From: Rhodanobacter thiooxydans
GTDB lineage: Bacteria; Pseudomonadota; Gammaproteobacteria; Xanthomonadales; Rhodanobacteraceae
Direction: 5' to 3'
Length of the DNA stretch: 64,000 bases
Assembly (NCBI RefSeq): GCF_030291135.1
Contig: NZ_CP127409.1
Coordinates: 186,001 to 250,000 of the forward strand
The translations under genes and the position numbers were made by a program. Under the pieces are notes generated by a model, which worked only from the letters and a program-made list of their open reading frames with translations, had not been told where the DNA came from and made no database searches. Below are positions 8,750 to 17,774 of the stretch, in pieces. Within the stretch, counting starts at the first letter, position 1. The number at the start of each line of letters is the position of its first letter.

Positions 8750-10180
8750 ATGCACCGTGCCGTCCATCCACCATGCATCCCCACGACGAGTTCGTGTCGC
8801 GCCTCCGCTTTCCGGATGGCGTGCATGGTCGTGGTCGCGCTGATCGCGTCCGGCTGCGCCAGCTACGCGCCGTTGCCGCTGGGCCGGGGCGAAGGCGCGG
8901 CCAGCGTGACGCAACTCACCGCGCCGACGGCCGGGATGCCGTTGCCAGCGTTGGCAACGCATCGCTTCGATCCCGCCGACGGGCTGGACGTGACCGAGAC
9001 GGCGATGCTGGCGGTGGCGAACAGTCCGGCGCTGAAGCTCAAGCGCGACGAGCTGGGCATCGCCCGCGCGCAGGCCTTTGCGGCCGGCCTGCTGCCCGAT
9101 CCGCAACTGAGCCTGGGCGCGGATTTCCCGCAGCATTCGGGCAGCGGCCTGACCACCGCGTACAACCTCGGCCTCAGCGAGGACATCAGCGCGCTGCTCA
9201 CCCGCTCGTCGCGTCGGGCGGCGGCGCGCAGCCAGGCGCAGCAGGTGAACCTCGACCTGTTGTGGGCGGAGTGGCAGACCGTGGCGCAGGCGCGACTGCT
9301 GTTCGGCCAGGTGCTGAACCTGCGCGCGCAACAGGCCCGGCTGGCCAGCGAACAGGCGGCGCTGGAACAGGTCACGCCCTACGTGCAGGCGGCGCTGGCC
9401 GCCGGCAACCTCACCTACGACAGTGCCAGCGCCGGCCTCAACGCCGCCGCGGACGTACGCAGGCAGCAGGCCGACAACGCAGTCGCGCTGCATCAGGCCG
9501 ACAGCGACCTGCATGTGCTGCTGGGGCTCGCGCCTGACGCCGCGCTCGACCTGACTGGTGCGCCATATCAAGTCGCGCCGACGCCGGCGCAGCTGCAGCA
9601 GGCCCTGGCTGACCTGCCGCGGCGACGGCCCGATCTGCTGGCGCTGCAGGCCGGTTACCAGTCGCAGGAAGAGAAACTTCGCGCGGCCGTGCTGGCCCAG
9701 TTTCCCGCGCTGAACATCGGCTTCAACACCGCGCGCGACACCAGCGCCGTCTATACCCACGGTTTCACCGTCGGCATCACGCTGCCGCTGTTCGACCGCA
9801 ACCGCGGCAACATCGCGATTGAACGGGCGACCCGGCAGCAGCTGAAGGACGACTACGAAGCGCGCGTGCTGACCACGCGCAGCGACATGCAGCGACTGGC
9901 CGCCGATCTCGCCACGCTGGATCGGCAACGCCACGCATTGATCGCCCACGCAAGGCAGCTGGCCGATGCCCGCCGTGCCGCGGAGCAGTCGTGGCGGCAG
10001 GGCCTGCTGGACTGGCCGACCTGGCTGGCGATCCGCAGCCAGTCGCTGGCTGCCGATCTCGAACTGCTTGCCGTGCAACAGCAGCAGGCCACCCAGTCGA
10101 TCGCGCTGGAAGCACTGCTCGGCAATACCGAGCTTGGCGATACCGTTCATCCCGTCCCCGCACAGGCGCCCACGCCATGA
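8750..10180 (+). CDS. TolC-family outer-membrane efflux lipoprotein
   Basis: Outer-membrane channel subunit of a tripartite efflux pump, about 476 residues. A lipobox (LIASGC) near residue 36 predicts a lipoprotein anchor. Two outer-membrane efflux repeats follow, with long alpha-helical, Ala/Gln/Leu-rich stretches typical of the TolC tunnel and the motif FTVGITLPLFDRNRGN, as in CusC-like proteins. The start is uncertain: ATG 8750 gives a long signal peptide, while ATG 8816 gives a compact one directly before the lipobox; neither has a strong ribosome site. The stop overlaps the start of the adaptor gene (ATGA), so the three pump genes are translationally coupled. Confidence 0.85.
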   Translation: MHRAVHPPCIPTTSSCRASAFRMACMVVVALIASGCASYAPLPLGRGEGAASVTQLTAPTAGMPLPALATHRFDPADGLDVTETAMLAVANSPALKLKRDELGIARAQAFAAGLLPDPQLSLGADFPQHSGSGLTTAYNLGLSEDISALLTRSSRRAAARSQAQQVNLDLLWAEWQTVAQARLLFGQVLNLRAQQARLASEQAALEQVTPYVQAALAAGNLTYDSASAGLNAAADVRRQQADNAVALHQADSDLHVLLGLAPDAALDLTGAPYQVAPTPAQLQQALADLPRRRPDLLALQAGYQSQEEKLRAAVLAQFPALNIGFNTARDTSAVYTHGFTVGITLPLFDRNRGNIAIERATRQQLKDDYEARVLTTRSDMQRLAADLATLDRQRHALIAHARQLADARRAAEQSWRQGLLDWPTWLAIRSQSLAADLELLAVQQQQATQSIALEALLGNTELGDTVHPVPAQAPTP

Positions 10181-11232
10181 ACCGATCGCTGCTCTTGCCG
10201 TTGCTGTGCCTGCTGCTGGCCGCGTGCAGCCACGGCGCCGCCGATGACGAAGGAGAAGCCGCGGCGGTACAGGGCCAGGTGGCGGTGACCACCGCCACGC
10301 CGGTGCAGCAGACCTTTCACGACACGGTGGAAGCCTGGGGCGTCGCGGTGGGCGATCCGCAGCATGCGCGCGCGATCAGCCTTGCGCATGGCGGCCAGGT
10401 GGTGGCGCTGCAGGTGGCGGCCGGGCAGAGCGTGCGGCACGGGCAGCCGCTGCTGACGATCACGCCCGATCCGGCGGCGCGCAACGCGTACCGGCAGGCG
10501 CAGAGTGCGCTGGAGCTGGCCAGCGGCGAACTCAAGCGTACCGAACAGCTGGCGGCGCAACGGCTGGCCACGCAGTCGCAACTGGCGAGCGCGCGCAAGG
10601 CGCTGGCCGATGCACAGGCCGCGCTGGAGGCACAGCGCGCGCTCGGCGGCGGCAGCGCGCAGGAAACCGTCAGCGCGCCGGCCGATGGCGTGGTCGGCAC
10701 GCTCAGCGTGGGTCTGGGCGAGCGCTTCGCGGCGAATGCGCCGCTGCTGGGCTTCACACCGGCGCACGCGCTGGTCGCGCAACTGGGCGTGCAGCCGGAG
10801 GATGGCGCCAGGCTGCACATCGGCATGCCGGTGCAGTTGCGCAGCGTGTATGGCAACCAGGCGGCCTTCGTCGGCAGCCTGCGCATGATCGGCCAGTCGG
10901 TCGATCCGCAGACCCATCTGCTCGGCGCGCAGGTCGAATTGCCAGCCGAAGCCGGCGCCGCACTGGTCGCCGGCGCGGCGCTGGAGGCGCAGATCCGCAC
11001 CGCCGATGTCACCGCCTGGGCCGTGCCGCGCGGCGCGGTGCTGCACGATGAACGCGGCGACTACCTGTTCCAGCTCGAACACGGCCATGCCAAGCGTGTC
11101 GACGTGACGCTGCGCAGTCCGGCGGGCGATCCCGTCGGCGTGCAGGGCCCGCTCGATGCGCAGGCGAAGGTGATCGTGCTCGGCGTCTATGAACTGGCTG
11201 ACGGCGATGCGGTGCGGGAGTCCACCCGGTGA
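10177..11232 (+). CDS. RND efflux periplasmic adaptor (membrane fusion) lipoprotein
   Basis: Membrane-fusion protein of 351 residues linking the RND pump to the outer-membrane channel. It has a lipoprotein signal peptide with lipobox LLAAC near residue 19, a split lipoyl (biotinyl-like) domain (HGGQVVALQVAAGQSV, then APADGVVGTLSVGLGERF), an alpha-helical hairpin between the halves (about 110-150), and a beta-barrel domain. It is shorter than CusB and has no obvious Met- or His-rich metal-binding segment. It overlaps the upstream channel gene by 4 bases, and its stop overlaps the GTG start of the pump gene. Confidence 0.87.
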   Translation: MNRSLLLPLLCLLLAACSHGAADDEGEAAAVQGQVAVTTATPVQQTFHDTVEAWGVAVGDPQHARAISLAHGGQVVALQVAAGQSVRHGQPLLTITPDPAARNAYRQAQSALELASGELKRTEQLAAQRLATQSQLASARKALADAQAALEAQRALGGGSAQETVSAPADGVVGTLSVGLGERFAANAPLLGFTPAHALVAQLGVQPEDGARLHIGMPVQLRSVYGNQAAFVGSLRMIGQSVDPQTHLLGAQVELPAEAGAALVAGAALEAQIRTADVTAWAVPRGAVLHDERGDYLFQLEHGHAKRVDVTLRSPAGDPVGVQGPLDAQAKVIVLGVYELADGDAVRESTR

Positions 11233-14200
11233 ACGTCACCGCATGGATGCAACGGCATCGACGTTCGCTGCTGTTCCTGGCCCTGATGCTGGCGCTCGGC
11301 GGCCTCGCCAGCGCGCTGCTGATGCCGGTCGCGCTGTTCCCGAACGTGGCTTTCCCGCGTGTGCAGGTGTCGCTGGATGCGGGTGACCGCCCGGCTGACC
11401 AGATGGCGATCGAGGTGACCACGCCGGTGGAGGAGGCGATCCGCCGCGTGCGTGGTGTGCGCGACGTGCGCTCCACCACCAGCCGCGGCAGTGCCGAGGT
11501 GGCGGTGACGTTCGACTGGGGTGCGGACATGGCCGCGGCGCTGCAGGAAGTGAATGCGGCGGCCGGGCAGATCCTGCCGCAGCTGCCGGCCGGCACCCAG
11601 CTCAGCACCCGGCGGATGGACCCCACCACGTTTCCGGTACTGGCCTACAGCCTGCGCTCGCACACGCAGTCGCCGAGCGCGCTGCACGACCTGGCCGAGT
11701 ACCAGCTGCGTCCGCTGCTGAGCGGGATCAGCGGTGTGGCGCGGGTGGACGTGCAGGGTGGCGAGGTGGCCGAGTTCCACGCCGACGTCGACCCGGGCAA
11801 GCTGCGCGCGCAGCAATTGAGCCTTGCCGACGTGGCCACGGCGGTGAGCCACGCGGCGACGATCCAGGCGATGGGCCGCGTCTCCGACCACTACAAGCTG
11901 TACCTGCTGCTGGCCGACAACCAGCCGAAGACGCTCGCCGCGCTGAGCGGCATCGTGCTGCGCGCCGGTCCCGGCGGCGTGGTGCGGCTGGGCGACGTGG
12001 CTACGGTCAGCCTCGACCACGTGCCGCAGTGGATCCGGGTCAATGCGGATGGCCAGAACGCGGTGCTGCTGCAGGTCTACCAGCAGCCCGACGGCAACAG
12101 CGTGCAGATCGCCAGCGAGGTGAGACAGCGCCTGGCCGACTACGCGCCGCAGATGCCGGCCGGCGTGCAGCTCGCCAACTGGTACGACCAGACCCAGCTG
12201 GTGACCGGCGCCGCCGCCAGCGTGCGTGACGCGATCCTGATCGGCATCGTGCTGGCCGGGCTGGTGCTGTTCGTGTTCCTGCGCAGTACGCGGGTGATCC
12301 TGGTCGCGCTGATCGTGGTGCCCTCGGTGCTGGCGATCACCATGCTGCTGCTGTCCGTGCTCGGCATGAGCTTCAACATGATGACGCTGGGCGGCATGGC
12401 CGCGGCGGTGGGGTTGATCATCGACGACGTGATCGTGATGCTCGAACACATCATGCGCCGGCTCAACCAGGGCGAAGGCGAGGTGCACGAACGCATCGCC
12501 GGCGCGGCATGGGAGTTCACCCGCCCGCTGACCGGCTCCAGCGCCGCTACCGTGGTGATCTTCCTGCCGCTGGCGTTCCTGACCGGCGTGACCGGTGCGT
12601 TCTTCAAGGCGCTGTCGCTGACCATGGCCAGCGCGCTGATCATTTCCTATCTGCTGACCTGGGTCGCGGTGCCGCTGCTGGCCGAACGTTTCCTGGACCG
12701 GCGCCACCTGGTCGAGCATCCGCCAGGGCGTTTCACCCGGCGCATGATGCAGGGCTACCAGAACATCCTGCAGCGCTGGCTGCGGCGGCCGTTGCTGGCG
12801 CTGCTGCTGATCGTGCCGTTGATCCTGGTCGGCGGGCTTGCGTACACCCGCGTCGGCACCGGCTTCATGCCGCAGATGGACGAGGGCGGTTTCATCCTCG
12901 ACTACCTGTCGAAACCAGGTACCTCGCTGCAGGAAACCGATCGGCTGCTGCGTCAGGTCGAGGCGATCATCCGCGCGAATCCCTACGTGGATACTTATTC
13001 GCGGCGCACCGGCCTGCAGCTCGGCGGCGGCCTCACCGAGGCGAACCAGGGCGACTTCTTCGTGCGCCTGAAAAACGGTTCGCGCCCCTCGACCGAGGCG
13101 GTGATGGCGCAGGTACGCGGCGAGGTCGAGCAGCAGGTGCCGGGGCTGGACATCGAGCTGTCTCAGCTGATGGAGGACCTGATCGGCGACCTGGTGGCGG
13201 TGCCGCAGCCGATCGAGATCCAGCTGTTCGGCGACGACCCGGCGCAGTTAGCCGCCACCGCCGGCAAGGTGGCCGCGGCGATCGGCCGGATCAGCGGCGT
13301 GGACGGCGTGCGCGACGGCATCAACCCGGCCGGCGATGCGCTGACCGTGCAGGTGGATGCGGACCGGGCCGCGCTGGAAGGACTCGACCCGACCAGCGTC
13401 ACCGACCAGGTGGCGGCGGCGATCGATGGCACCGTGGCGGCGCAGCTGCCGGAGGCAGGCAAGGTGGTGGGCGTGCGCGTGCGGCTGCCGGAGCATGCGC
13501 ACCAGCAGCTGGAGCAGGTCGCCGCGTTGCCGATCCGCGCCAGCGACGGCCACCTGCTGCCGCTGTCGCGGGTGGCCACGCTGCGCGAGGTGCAGGGCCA
13601 GCCGCAGATCACCCGCGACAACCTCAAGCGCATGGTCGCGGTGACCGGCCGCATCAGCGGGCGCAGCCTCGGCGCCACCATCGCCGACGTCAAGGCCGTG
13701 CTGGCCAAACCGGGGGTGTTGCCCAAGGGCATGTACTACCAGCTCGGCGGTCTGTACCAGCAGCAGCAACAGGCGTTCCGCGGGCTGACCATCGTGATGC
13801 TGGCGGCGATCGCGCTGGTGTTCACCCTGCTGCTGTTCCTGTACGAGAGTTTCCGCGTGGCGCTGGTGATCCTGGCCATGCCGTTGCTGGCGATTCCGGC
13901 GGTGTTTGCCGGACTGTGGCTGACCGGCATCGAGCTCAACATCTCGGCGATGATGGGCATGACGATGATCGTCGGCATCGTCACCGAGGTGGCGATCTTC
14001 TATTTCTCCGAACTCGAACAGGCCGCCACCGGCATGCCGCTGCACGAGGCGCTGCATGAGGCGGGGCGGCACCGCACGCGGCCGATCCTGATGTCCACGC
14101 TGGCCGCGATGCTCACCTTGCTGCCACTGGCGCTGGCCATCGGCCAGGGTTCGCAGATGCAGCAGCCACTGGCGGTGGCGATCATCGCCGGCCTGCTGGT

Positions 14201-14282
14201 GCAGGTGCCGCTGGTGCTGCTGGTGATGCCGGTGCTGTATGCGCTGCTGCGCCGGCGCGATGTACAAAAAGCGGCCGGCTAA
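11229..14282 (+). CDS. RND efflux pump, inner-membrane permease
   Basis: Proton-driven resistance-nodulation-division transporter of 1017 residues, the usual size. It shows the duplicated RND topology: TM1 at about 12-32, a large periplasmic loop, TM2-6 at about 335-500, then the second half with TM8-12 at about 850-1005. The TM4 proton-relay motif reads AVGLIIDDVIVMLEH, with the conserved Asp pair, and differs from the DFG-VDGA motif of CzcA-type metal pumps. Drug, bile-salt-like or organic substrates are therefore more likely than heavy metals (inference). The start is GTG at 11229, overlapping the adaptor stop (GTGA). Confidence 0.9.
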   Translation: MNVTAWMQRHRRSLLFLALMLALGGLASALLMPVALFPNVAFPRVQVSLDAGDRPADQMAIEVTTPVEEAIRRVRGVRDVRSTTSRGSAEVAVTFDWGADMAAALQEVNAAAGQILPQLPAGTQLSTRRMDPTTFPVLAYSLRSHTQSPSALHDLAEYQLRPLLSGISGVARVDVQGGEVAEFHADVDPGKLRAQQLSLADVATAVSHAATIQAMGRVSDHYKLYLLLADNQPKTLAALSGIVLRAGPGGVVRLGDVATVSLDHVPQWIRVNADGQNAVLLQVYQQPDGNSVQIASEVRQRLADYAPQMPAGVQLANWYDQTQLVTGAAASVRDAILIGIVLAGLVLFVFLRSTRVILVALIVVPSVLAITMLLLSVLGMSFNMMTLGGMAAAVGLIIDDVIVMLEHIMRRLNQGEGEVHERIAGAAWEFTRPLTGSSAATVVIFLPLAFLTGVTGAFFKALSLTMASALIISYLLTWVAVPLLAERFLDRRHLVEHPPGRFTRRMMQGYQNILQRWLRRPLLALLLIVPLILVGGLAYTRVGTGFMPQMDEGGFILDYLSKPGTSLQETDRLLRQVEAIIRANPYVDTYSRRTGLQLGGGLTEANQGDFFVRLKNGSRPSTEAVMAQVRGEVEQQVPGLDIELSQLMEDLIGDLVAVPQPIEIQLFGDDPAQLAATAGKVAAAIGRISGVDGVRDGINPAGDALTVQVDADRAALEGLDPTSVTDQVAAAIDGTVAAQLPEAGKVVGVRVRLPEHAHQQLEQVAALPIRASDGHLLPLSRVATLREVQGQPQITRDNLKRMVAVTGRISGRSLGATIADVKAVLAKPGVLPKGMYYQLGGLYQQQQQAFRGLTIVMLAAIALVFTLLLFLYESFRVALVILAMPLLAIPAVFAGLWLTGIELNISAMMGMTMIVGIVTEVAIFYFSELEQAATGMPLHEALHEAGRHRTRPILMSTLAAMLTLLPLALAIGQGSQMQQPLAVAIIAGLLVQVPLVLLVMPVLYALLRRRDVQKAAG

Positions 14283-14344
14283 GGCTCGCGTAAGCGATCG
14301 CGCACAAGCTGGGCTGCCATCTCCTTCCGTCAAGGGTAACCACC

Positions 14345-15376
14345 ATGACACGACCGATCCGCAAGCTGCTGCCCGCCGCGCTGCTGGCGCTGGCGTTTCT
14401 CCCGCCGGCGCTCGCGGCAGCCACGCCACCGGCCCCTCACCTGCTGTCGCGGCTGGCACTGGGCGGCCCGGGCGGCTGGGACTACCTGGCGTTCGATGCG
14501 CCCAGCCGCCACCTGTTCGTCAGCCGCGGCGACCGCGTGCTGGTGGTCGACGTGGACAACGGCAAGCAGATCGGCACGATCCCCGACACCGCCGGCGTGC
14601 ACGGCATTGCCCTTGCCGACGACCTGCAGCGCGGTTTCATCAGCGACGGCAGGAGCGCGTCGGTGACGGTGTTCGACCTGGCCTCGCTGAAGACCGTGGC
14701 GACGATCGCCGGCACCGGCCAGAACCCCGATGCGATCCTGTACGACAGCGCCTCGCACCACGTGCTGACCTTCAACGGCCGCAGCGCCAGCGCCAGCGTG
14801 ATCGACCCGGCGAAGAACGCGGTGGTCGGCAGCATCGCGCTGCCCGGCAAGCCGGAGTTCGCGGTGGCCGACGGCGCCGGCCATGTCTACGTGAACATCG
14901 AGGACAAGTCCGAGCTGGTCCAGCTCGATTCGATCCACGACAAGCTGCTGCAGACCTGGCCGCTGGCACCGTGCGAATCGCCGAGCGGACTGGCGCTCGA
15001 CAACCCGCACCACCGCCTGTTCGCGGTGTGCGACAACCACACGATGACGGTGCTCGATGCGCTCGATGGCCACCACGTGGCCGACGTGCCGATCGGTGAT
15101 GGTCCGGACGCGGTGGTGTTCGACGCGGCCGAGGCGATGATCTACAGCAGCAACGGCCAGGACGGCACGATCACCGCGGTGCACGAGGACGATCCCGACC
15201 ACTACCGCGTGACCGCCACCGTTGCCACCCAGGCCAGCGCGCGCACGCTCGCGCTCGATCCGAAGCTGCACCGGCTCTATCTCTCCGCGGCGCGGCTGGG
15301 CGCCACCCGGCAGGCCAATGGCCGCCGCACGGTCGAGCCGGACAGCTTCACCGTGCTCACCGTCGGGCGGCCTTAG
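14345..15376 (+). CDS. YncE-like beta-propeller periplasmic protein
   Basis: Protein of 343 residues with a signal peptide (about 1-24, ending ALAAA) and repeated blades of the YVTN/YncE seven-bladed propeller type, each with a D-hydrophobic-aliphatic pattern (VLVVDVDNGKQIGTIPDT, SVTVFDLASLKTVATIAGTG, SASVIDPAKNAVVGSIALPG). The function of the family is not firmly known; members are often co-regulated with transporters or metal homeostasis. It starts 63 bases after the RND pump stop on the same strand, so it is probably in the efflux transcription unit. The convergent histidine kinase gene ends 11 bases beyond its stop. Confidence 0.75.
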   Translation: MTRPIRKLLPAALLALAFLPPALAAATPPAPHLLSRLALGGPGGWDYLAFDAPSRHLFVSRGDRVLVVDVDNGKQIGTIPDTAGVHGIALADDLQRGFISDGRSASVTVFDLASLKTVATIAGTGQNPDAILYDSASHHVLTFNGRSASASVIDPAKNAVVGSIALPGKPEFAVADGAGHVYVNIEDKSELVQLDSIHDKLLQTWPLAPCESPSGLALDNPHHRLFAVCDNHTMTVLDALDGHHVADVPIGDGPDAVVFDAAEAMIYSSNGQDGTITAVHEDDPDHYRVTATVATQASARTLALDPKLHRLYLSAARLGATRQANGRRTVEPDSFTVLTVGRP

Positions 15377-15386
15377 ACTCCGCCGG

Positions 15387-16799
15387 TCAGGACTGCCGCG
15401 GGATCGCCACGCGCACGCGCAGGCCGCTGCCGTACGGCGAGTCGAGCAGTTCGATCGTGGCATCGTGCAATTGCGCCGCGCGCAGCACGATCGACAGGCC
15501 CAGCCCGTAGCCGTCGCCGCGGCTGCCGGCTTCGCGATGAAAGCGGGCGAACACGCCGGCGCGGCGTTCGGCCGGAATGCCGGGGCCGTCGTCGATGACG
15601 TCGATCAGCGCCACGCGCTCGTCCTGTTCGATCGACAATTGCACCTGGCCGCCGGCCGGTACGTGACGCAGCGCGTTCTCGACCAGGTTGCGCAGCAGCG
15701 CCGCGAGCGCGGCCTCGTAACCCTGCACGGACACCTGTGGCGCCAGGCGCGCAAAGCTCAGCTCCACGCCGCTGTCGGCGATCAGCGGCGACAGCTCCTC
15801 GATCACGCCCATCGCCACGGCCACCAGGTCGACGCGGCTGCGCTGGCTCGACGCCGCGCCTGCTTCCAGCCGGGCCAGCGCCAGCAGTTGTTCGATCCGG
15901 CGGGCCAGCCCGGCGATGCTGTGCTGGGCATTGCCGAGGCCGAGTTTCAGCTCGGCCGGATCGGTGGTGGTCATCGTGCTTTCGAGGTTGATCATGGCGG
16001 TGGACAGCGGCGTGCGCAGCTCGTGCGCCACGTCGGCGCTGAAGCGGCGTTCGCGTTCGAGTGCATCCTCCAGTCGCGCCAGCTGGCCGTTCAGCGCGGC
16101 CAGCACCGGCTGCAGTTCCAGCGGTGCAGCGGGCAACTGCACCGGTTCATGGCTGCCCGGTTTGCGGGCCGAAAGGGCGCGGGTCAGCGCCTCCAGCGGG
16201 CGCAGTCCGCGCCTTACCGCCCAGCCCACCAGCAGCGCCAGCAGGGGCAGGCCGACCAGCAACGGCAGGCTGTGCTCCAGCCACACCGCATGCATGATGT
16301 CGTGGCGGCTGTCGTAACGTTCCCCGGTGCGGATCACCACGCCGTCGGCCATGTCGCGCAGGGTGAACACGCGCCAGCGGTAGCGCCCTTGCTGCACGTC
16401 GCGAAAATCCGCGTCGCCGGTCGCCGGCGGCGGCAGCGCGGCGAGGTTCGCGGTAGCCAGCCTCGTGCGCCCGGTCCGGTCGAAGACCTGGAAGCCGACT
16501 TCGGACTCGTAGGTGTTCCGGTGCCGCTTCGGCGGGCTGCCGCGGGTGGCTTCGATCGGTACCAGCGTGTCCGCGTCGGCGCGTCCCTGCAGCGCCTGCA
16601 TGTCGGCGTGCTTGATCAGCACCTGCAGCGTCCGTGCCGACTGCGCCAGCCGCCCGTCGGACAGCTCGTCCACCTCGGTGATGGTGCGATGGAAGCTGAG
16701 CACGCCCAGCGGCAGCAGCACCGCCAGCAGCACCACGATGATCAGCAGGCGCAAGCGGCCATGCAGGCTGGCCGGCTGCAGCGGGCTCGCCCACCTCAT
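15387..16799 (-). CDS. Sensor histidine kinase (OmpR-partner, QseC/PmrB-like layout)
   Basis: Membrane histidine kinase of 470 residues. TM1 is at about 17-36, a periplasmic sensor domain at about 37-165, TM2 at about 178-195, then HAMP, a HisKA domain with phospho-acceptor His259 in DVAHELRTPLS, and an HATPase domain with N-box NLVENALRHVPAG and G-boxes DDGPGI and GDGYGLGLSI. Its ATG overlaps the response-regulator stop by 4 bases, so the two are one operon with the regulator first. The pair sits tail-to-tail with the RND-YncE genes, which makes those genes the most likely target (inference from position only). Confidence 0.9.
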   Translation of the reverse strand: MRWASPLQPASLHGRLRLLIIVVLLAVLLPLGVLSFHRTITEVDELSDGRLAQSARTLQVLIKHADMQALQGRADADTLVPIEATRGSPPKRHRNTYESEVGFQVFDRTGRTRLATANLAALPPPATGDADFRDVQQGRYRWRVFTLRDMADGVVIRTGERYDSRHDIMHAVWLEHSLPLLVGLPLLALLVGWAVRRGLRPLEALTRALSARKPGSHEPVQLPAAPLELQPVLAALNGQLARLEDALERERRFSADVAHELRTPLSTAMINLESTMTTTDPAELKLGLGNAQHSIAGLARRIEQLLALARLEAGAASSQRSRVDLVAVAMGVIEELSPLIADSGVELSFARLAPQVSVQGYEAALAALLRNLVENALRHVPAGGQVQLSIEQDERVALIDVIDDGPGIPAERRAGVFARFHREAGSRGDGYGLGLSIVLRAAQLHDATIELLDSPYGSGLRVRVAIPRQS

Positions 16800-17461
16800 T
16801 TCGGCTCCCGCGGAATCATGTAGCCGAAGCCGCGCACGGTCTGGATGGTGTCGAAACTCAGCTTGCGGCGCAGCGTGTGCACCAGCACTTCCAGCGCGCT
16901 GGAGCCAACCATGTTGTCGAGGCCGTACAGCGAGTTCTCCAGGTTCTCGCGGCGCACCAGCCGGCCGCCGCGTTCCATCAGGATCTGCAGCAGGGCGAAT
17001 TCACGCTTGGTCAGCTCGACCCGCTCGCCGCGGAAACTCACCTCGGACGTGCCCAGGTCGAGGCTCAACGCGCCCGCGTCGATGCGGTTGGCGGCCAGGC
17101 CCTGTGCGCGCCGGGTCAGCGAGCGGATGCGCGCGGCCAGCTCGTCCAGGTGAAAGGGTTTGACCAGGTAATCATCGGCGCCGGCGTCGAGGCCGCGCAC
17201 GCGATCGTCCAGTCCGTCGCGCGCGGTCATCACGATCACCGGGGTCGTGACGTGCAGGCGGCGCGCCTCGACCAGCACGTCGAGCCCGTCCTTGCCGGGC
17301 AGGCCAAGGTCGAGCAGGACCAGGTCGGCGGTCTGGTCGCGCAGCGCGAGCAGCGCCTCGCGGCCGTCGCGCAGCCAGCTGACGGTGTAGGCAAGGCGTT
17401 CCAGCGCACGCTGGATCGCCGCGCCGAGCTGGGGATCGTCCTCGACCAGGATGATGTGCAC
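16796..17461 (-). CDS. OmpR/PhoB-family response regulator
   Basis: DNA-binding response regulator of 221 residues. The receiver domain carries the acidic pair EDD (7-9), phospho-acceptor Asp51 in LLDLGLPG and Lys near 104 in YLVKPF. The C-terminal winged-helix domain (about 125-218) ends with the typical HTLRRKLSFDTIQTVRGFGY. It is first in the two-gene operon with the kinase. The upstream region faces the mrp operon, so it could also act there. Confidence 0.92.
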   Translation of the reverse strand: MHIILVEDDPQLGAAIQRALERLAYTVSWLRDGREALLALRDQTADLVLLDLGLPGKDGLDVLVEARRLHVTTPVIVMTARDGLDDRVRGLDAGADDYLVKPFHLDELAARIRSLTRRAQGLAANRIDAGALSLDLGTSEVSFRGERVELTKREFALLQILMERGGRLVRRENLENSLYGLDNMVGSSALEVLVHTLRRKLSFDTIQTVRGFGYMIPREPK

Positions 17462-17575
17462 GGGCAGGCTCCTTCAGCCGCAGGGTCGCACGGTAGCGCG
17501 GCTTGCCGGAAGATTATCCGGTGATCCGCTTACGAAGTGCTTAAGCCCGCCGCGTCGTGGCGGTTACCAGTGCAT

Positions 17576-17605
17576 TTGCCGGGTGATCGGAGCGGCCTAT
17601 AGAAT
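17576..17605 (+). promoter_or_regulatory. Candidate sigma-70 promoter of the mrp operon
   Basis: TTGCCG at 17576-17581 is followed either by TATAGA after 16 bases or by TAGAAT after 18 bases. It would give a leader of about 160 bases before mrpA. Confidence 0.45.
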
Positions 17606-17625
17606 CGGGCAAAGCGAGTGAGGTG

Positions 17626-17731
17626 GCGGGCTGTCGCAACGGCAGCCCGCAATGCCGCGATACGCAAGTGTTCCATCCGCTGAAGTGCGCGGACGCTCAT
17701 GAAAAGGCCAGGGTGCCATGCCCCGGTTTTT
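17626..17731 (+). promoter_or_regulatory. Structured mrp leader with attenuator-like hairpin
   Basis: Hairpin 1: GCGGGCTG at 17626-17633 pairs with CAGCCCGC at 17643-17650. Hairpin 2: CCAGGG at 17708-17713 with CCCCGG at 17721-17726 (one mismatch), directly followed by T5 at 17727-17731. It ends 44 bases before the mrpA start, as expected for a premature terminator. I do not recognise a named riboswitch. Confidence 0.35.
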
Positions 17732-17774
17732 CTGCCGGAGACACCGACAACCTTTCGACTGAGCGCAGTGACTG

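Larger units (their letters stand above)
17462..17774. other. Divergent intergenic region between the two-component operon and mrp
   Basis: 313 bases with no gene. It holds a candidate plus-strand promoter (17576-17603), an 8-bp hairpin at 17626-17650, and a terminator-like hairpin with T5 at 17708-17731, all upstream of mrpA. I see no clear operator repeat for the response regulator. Confidence 0.7.
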
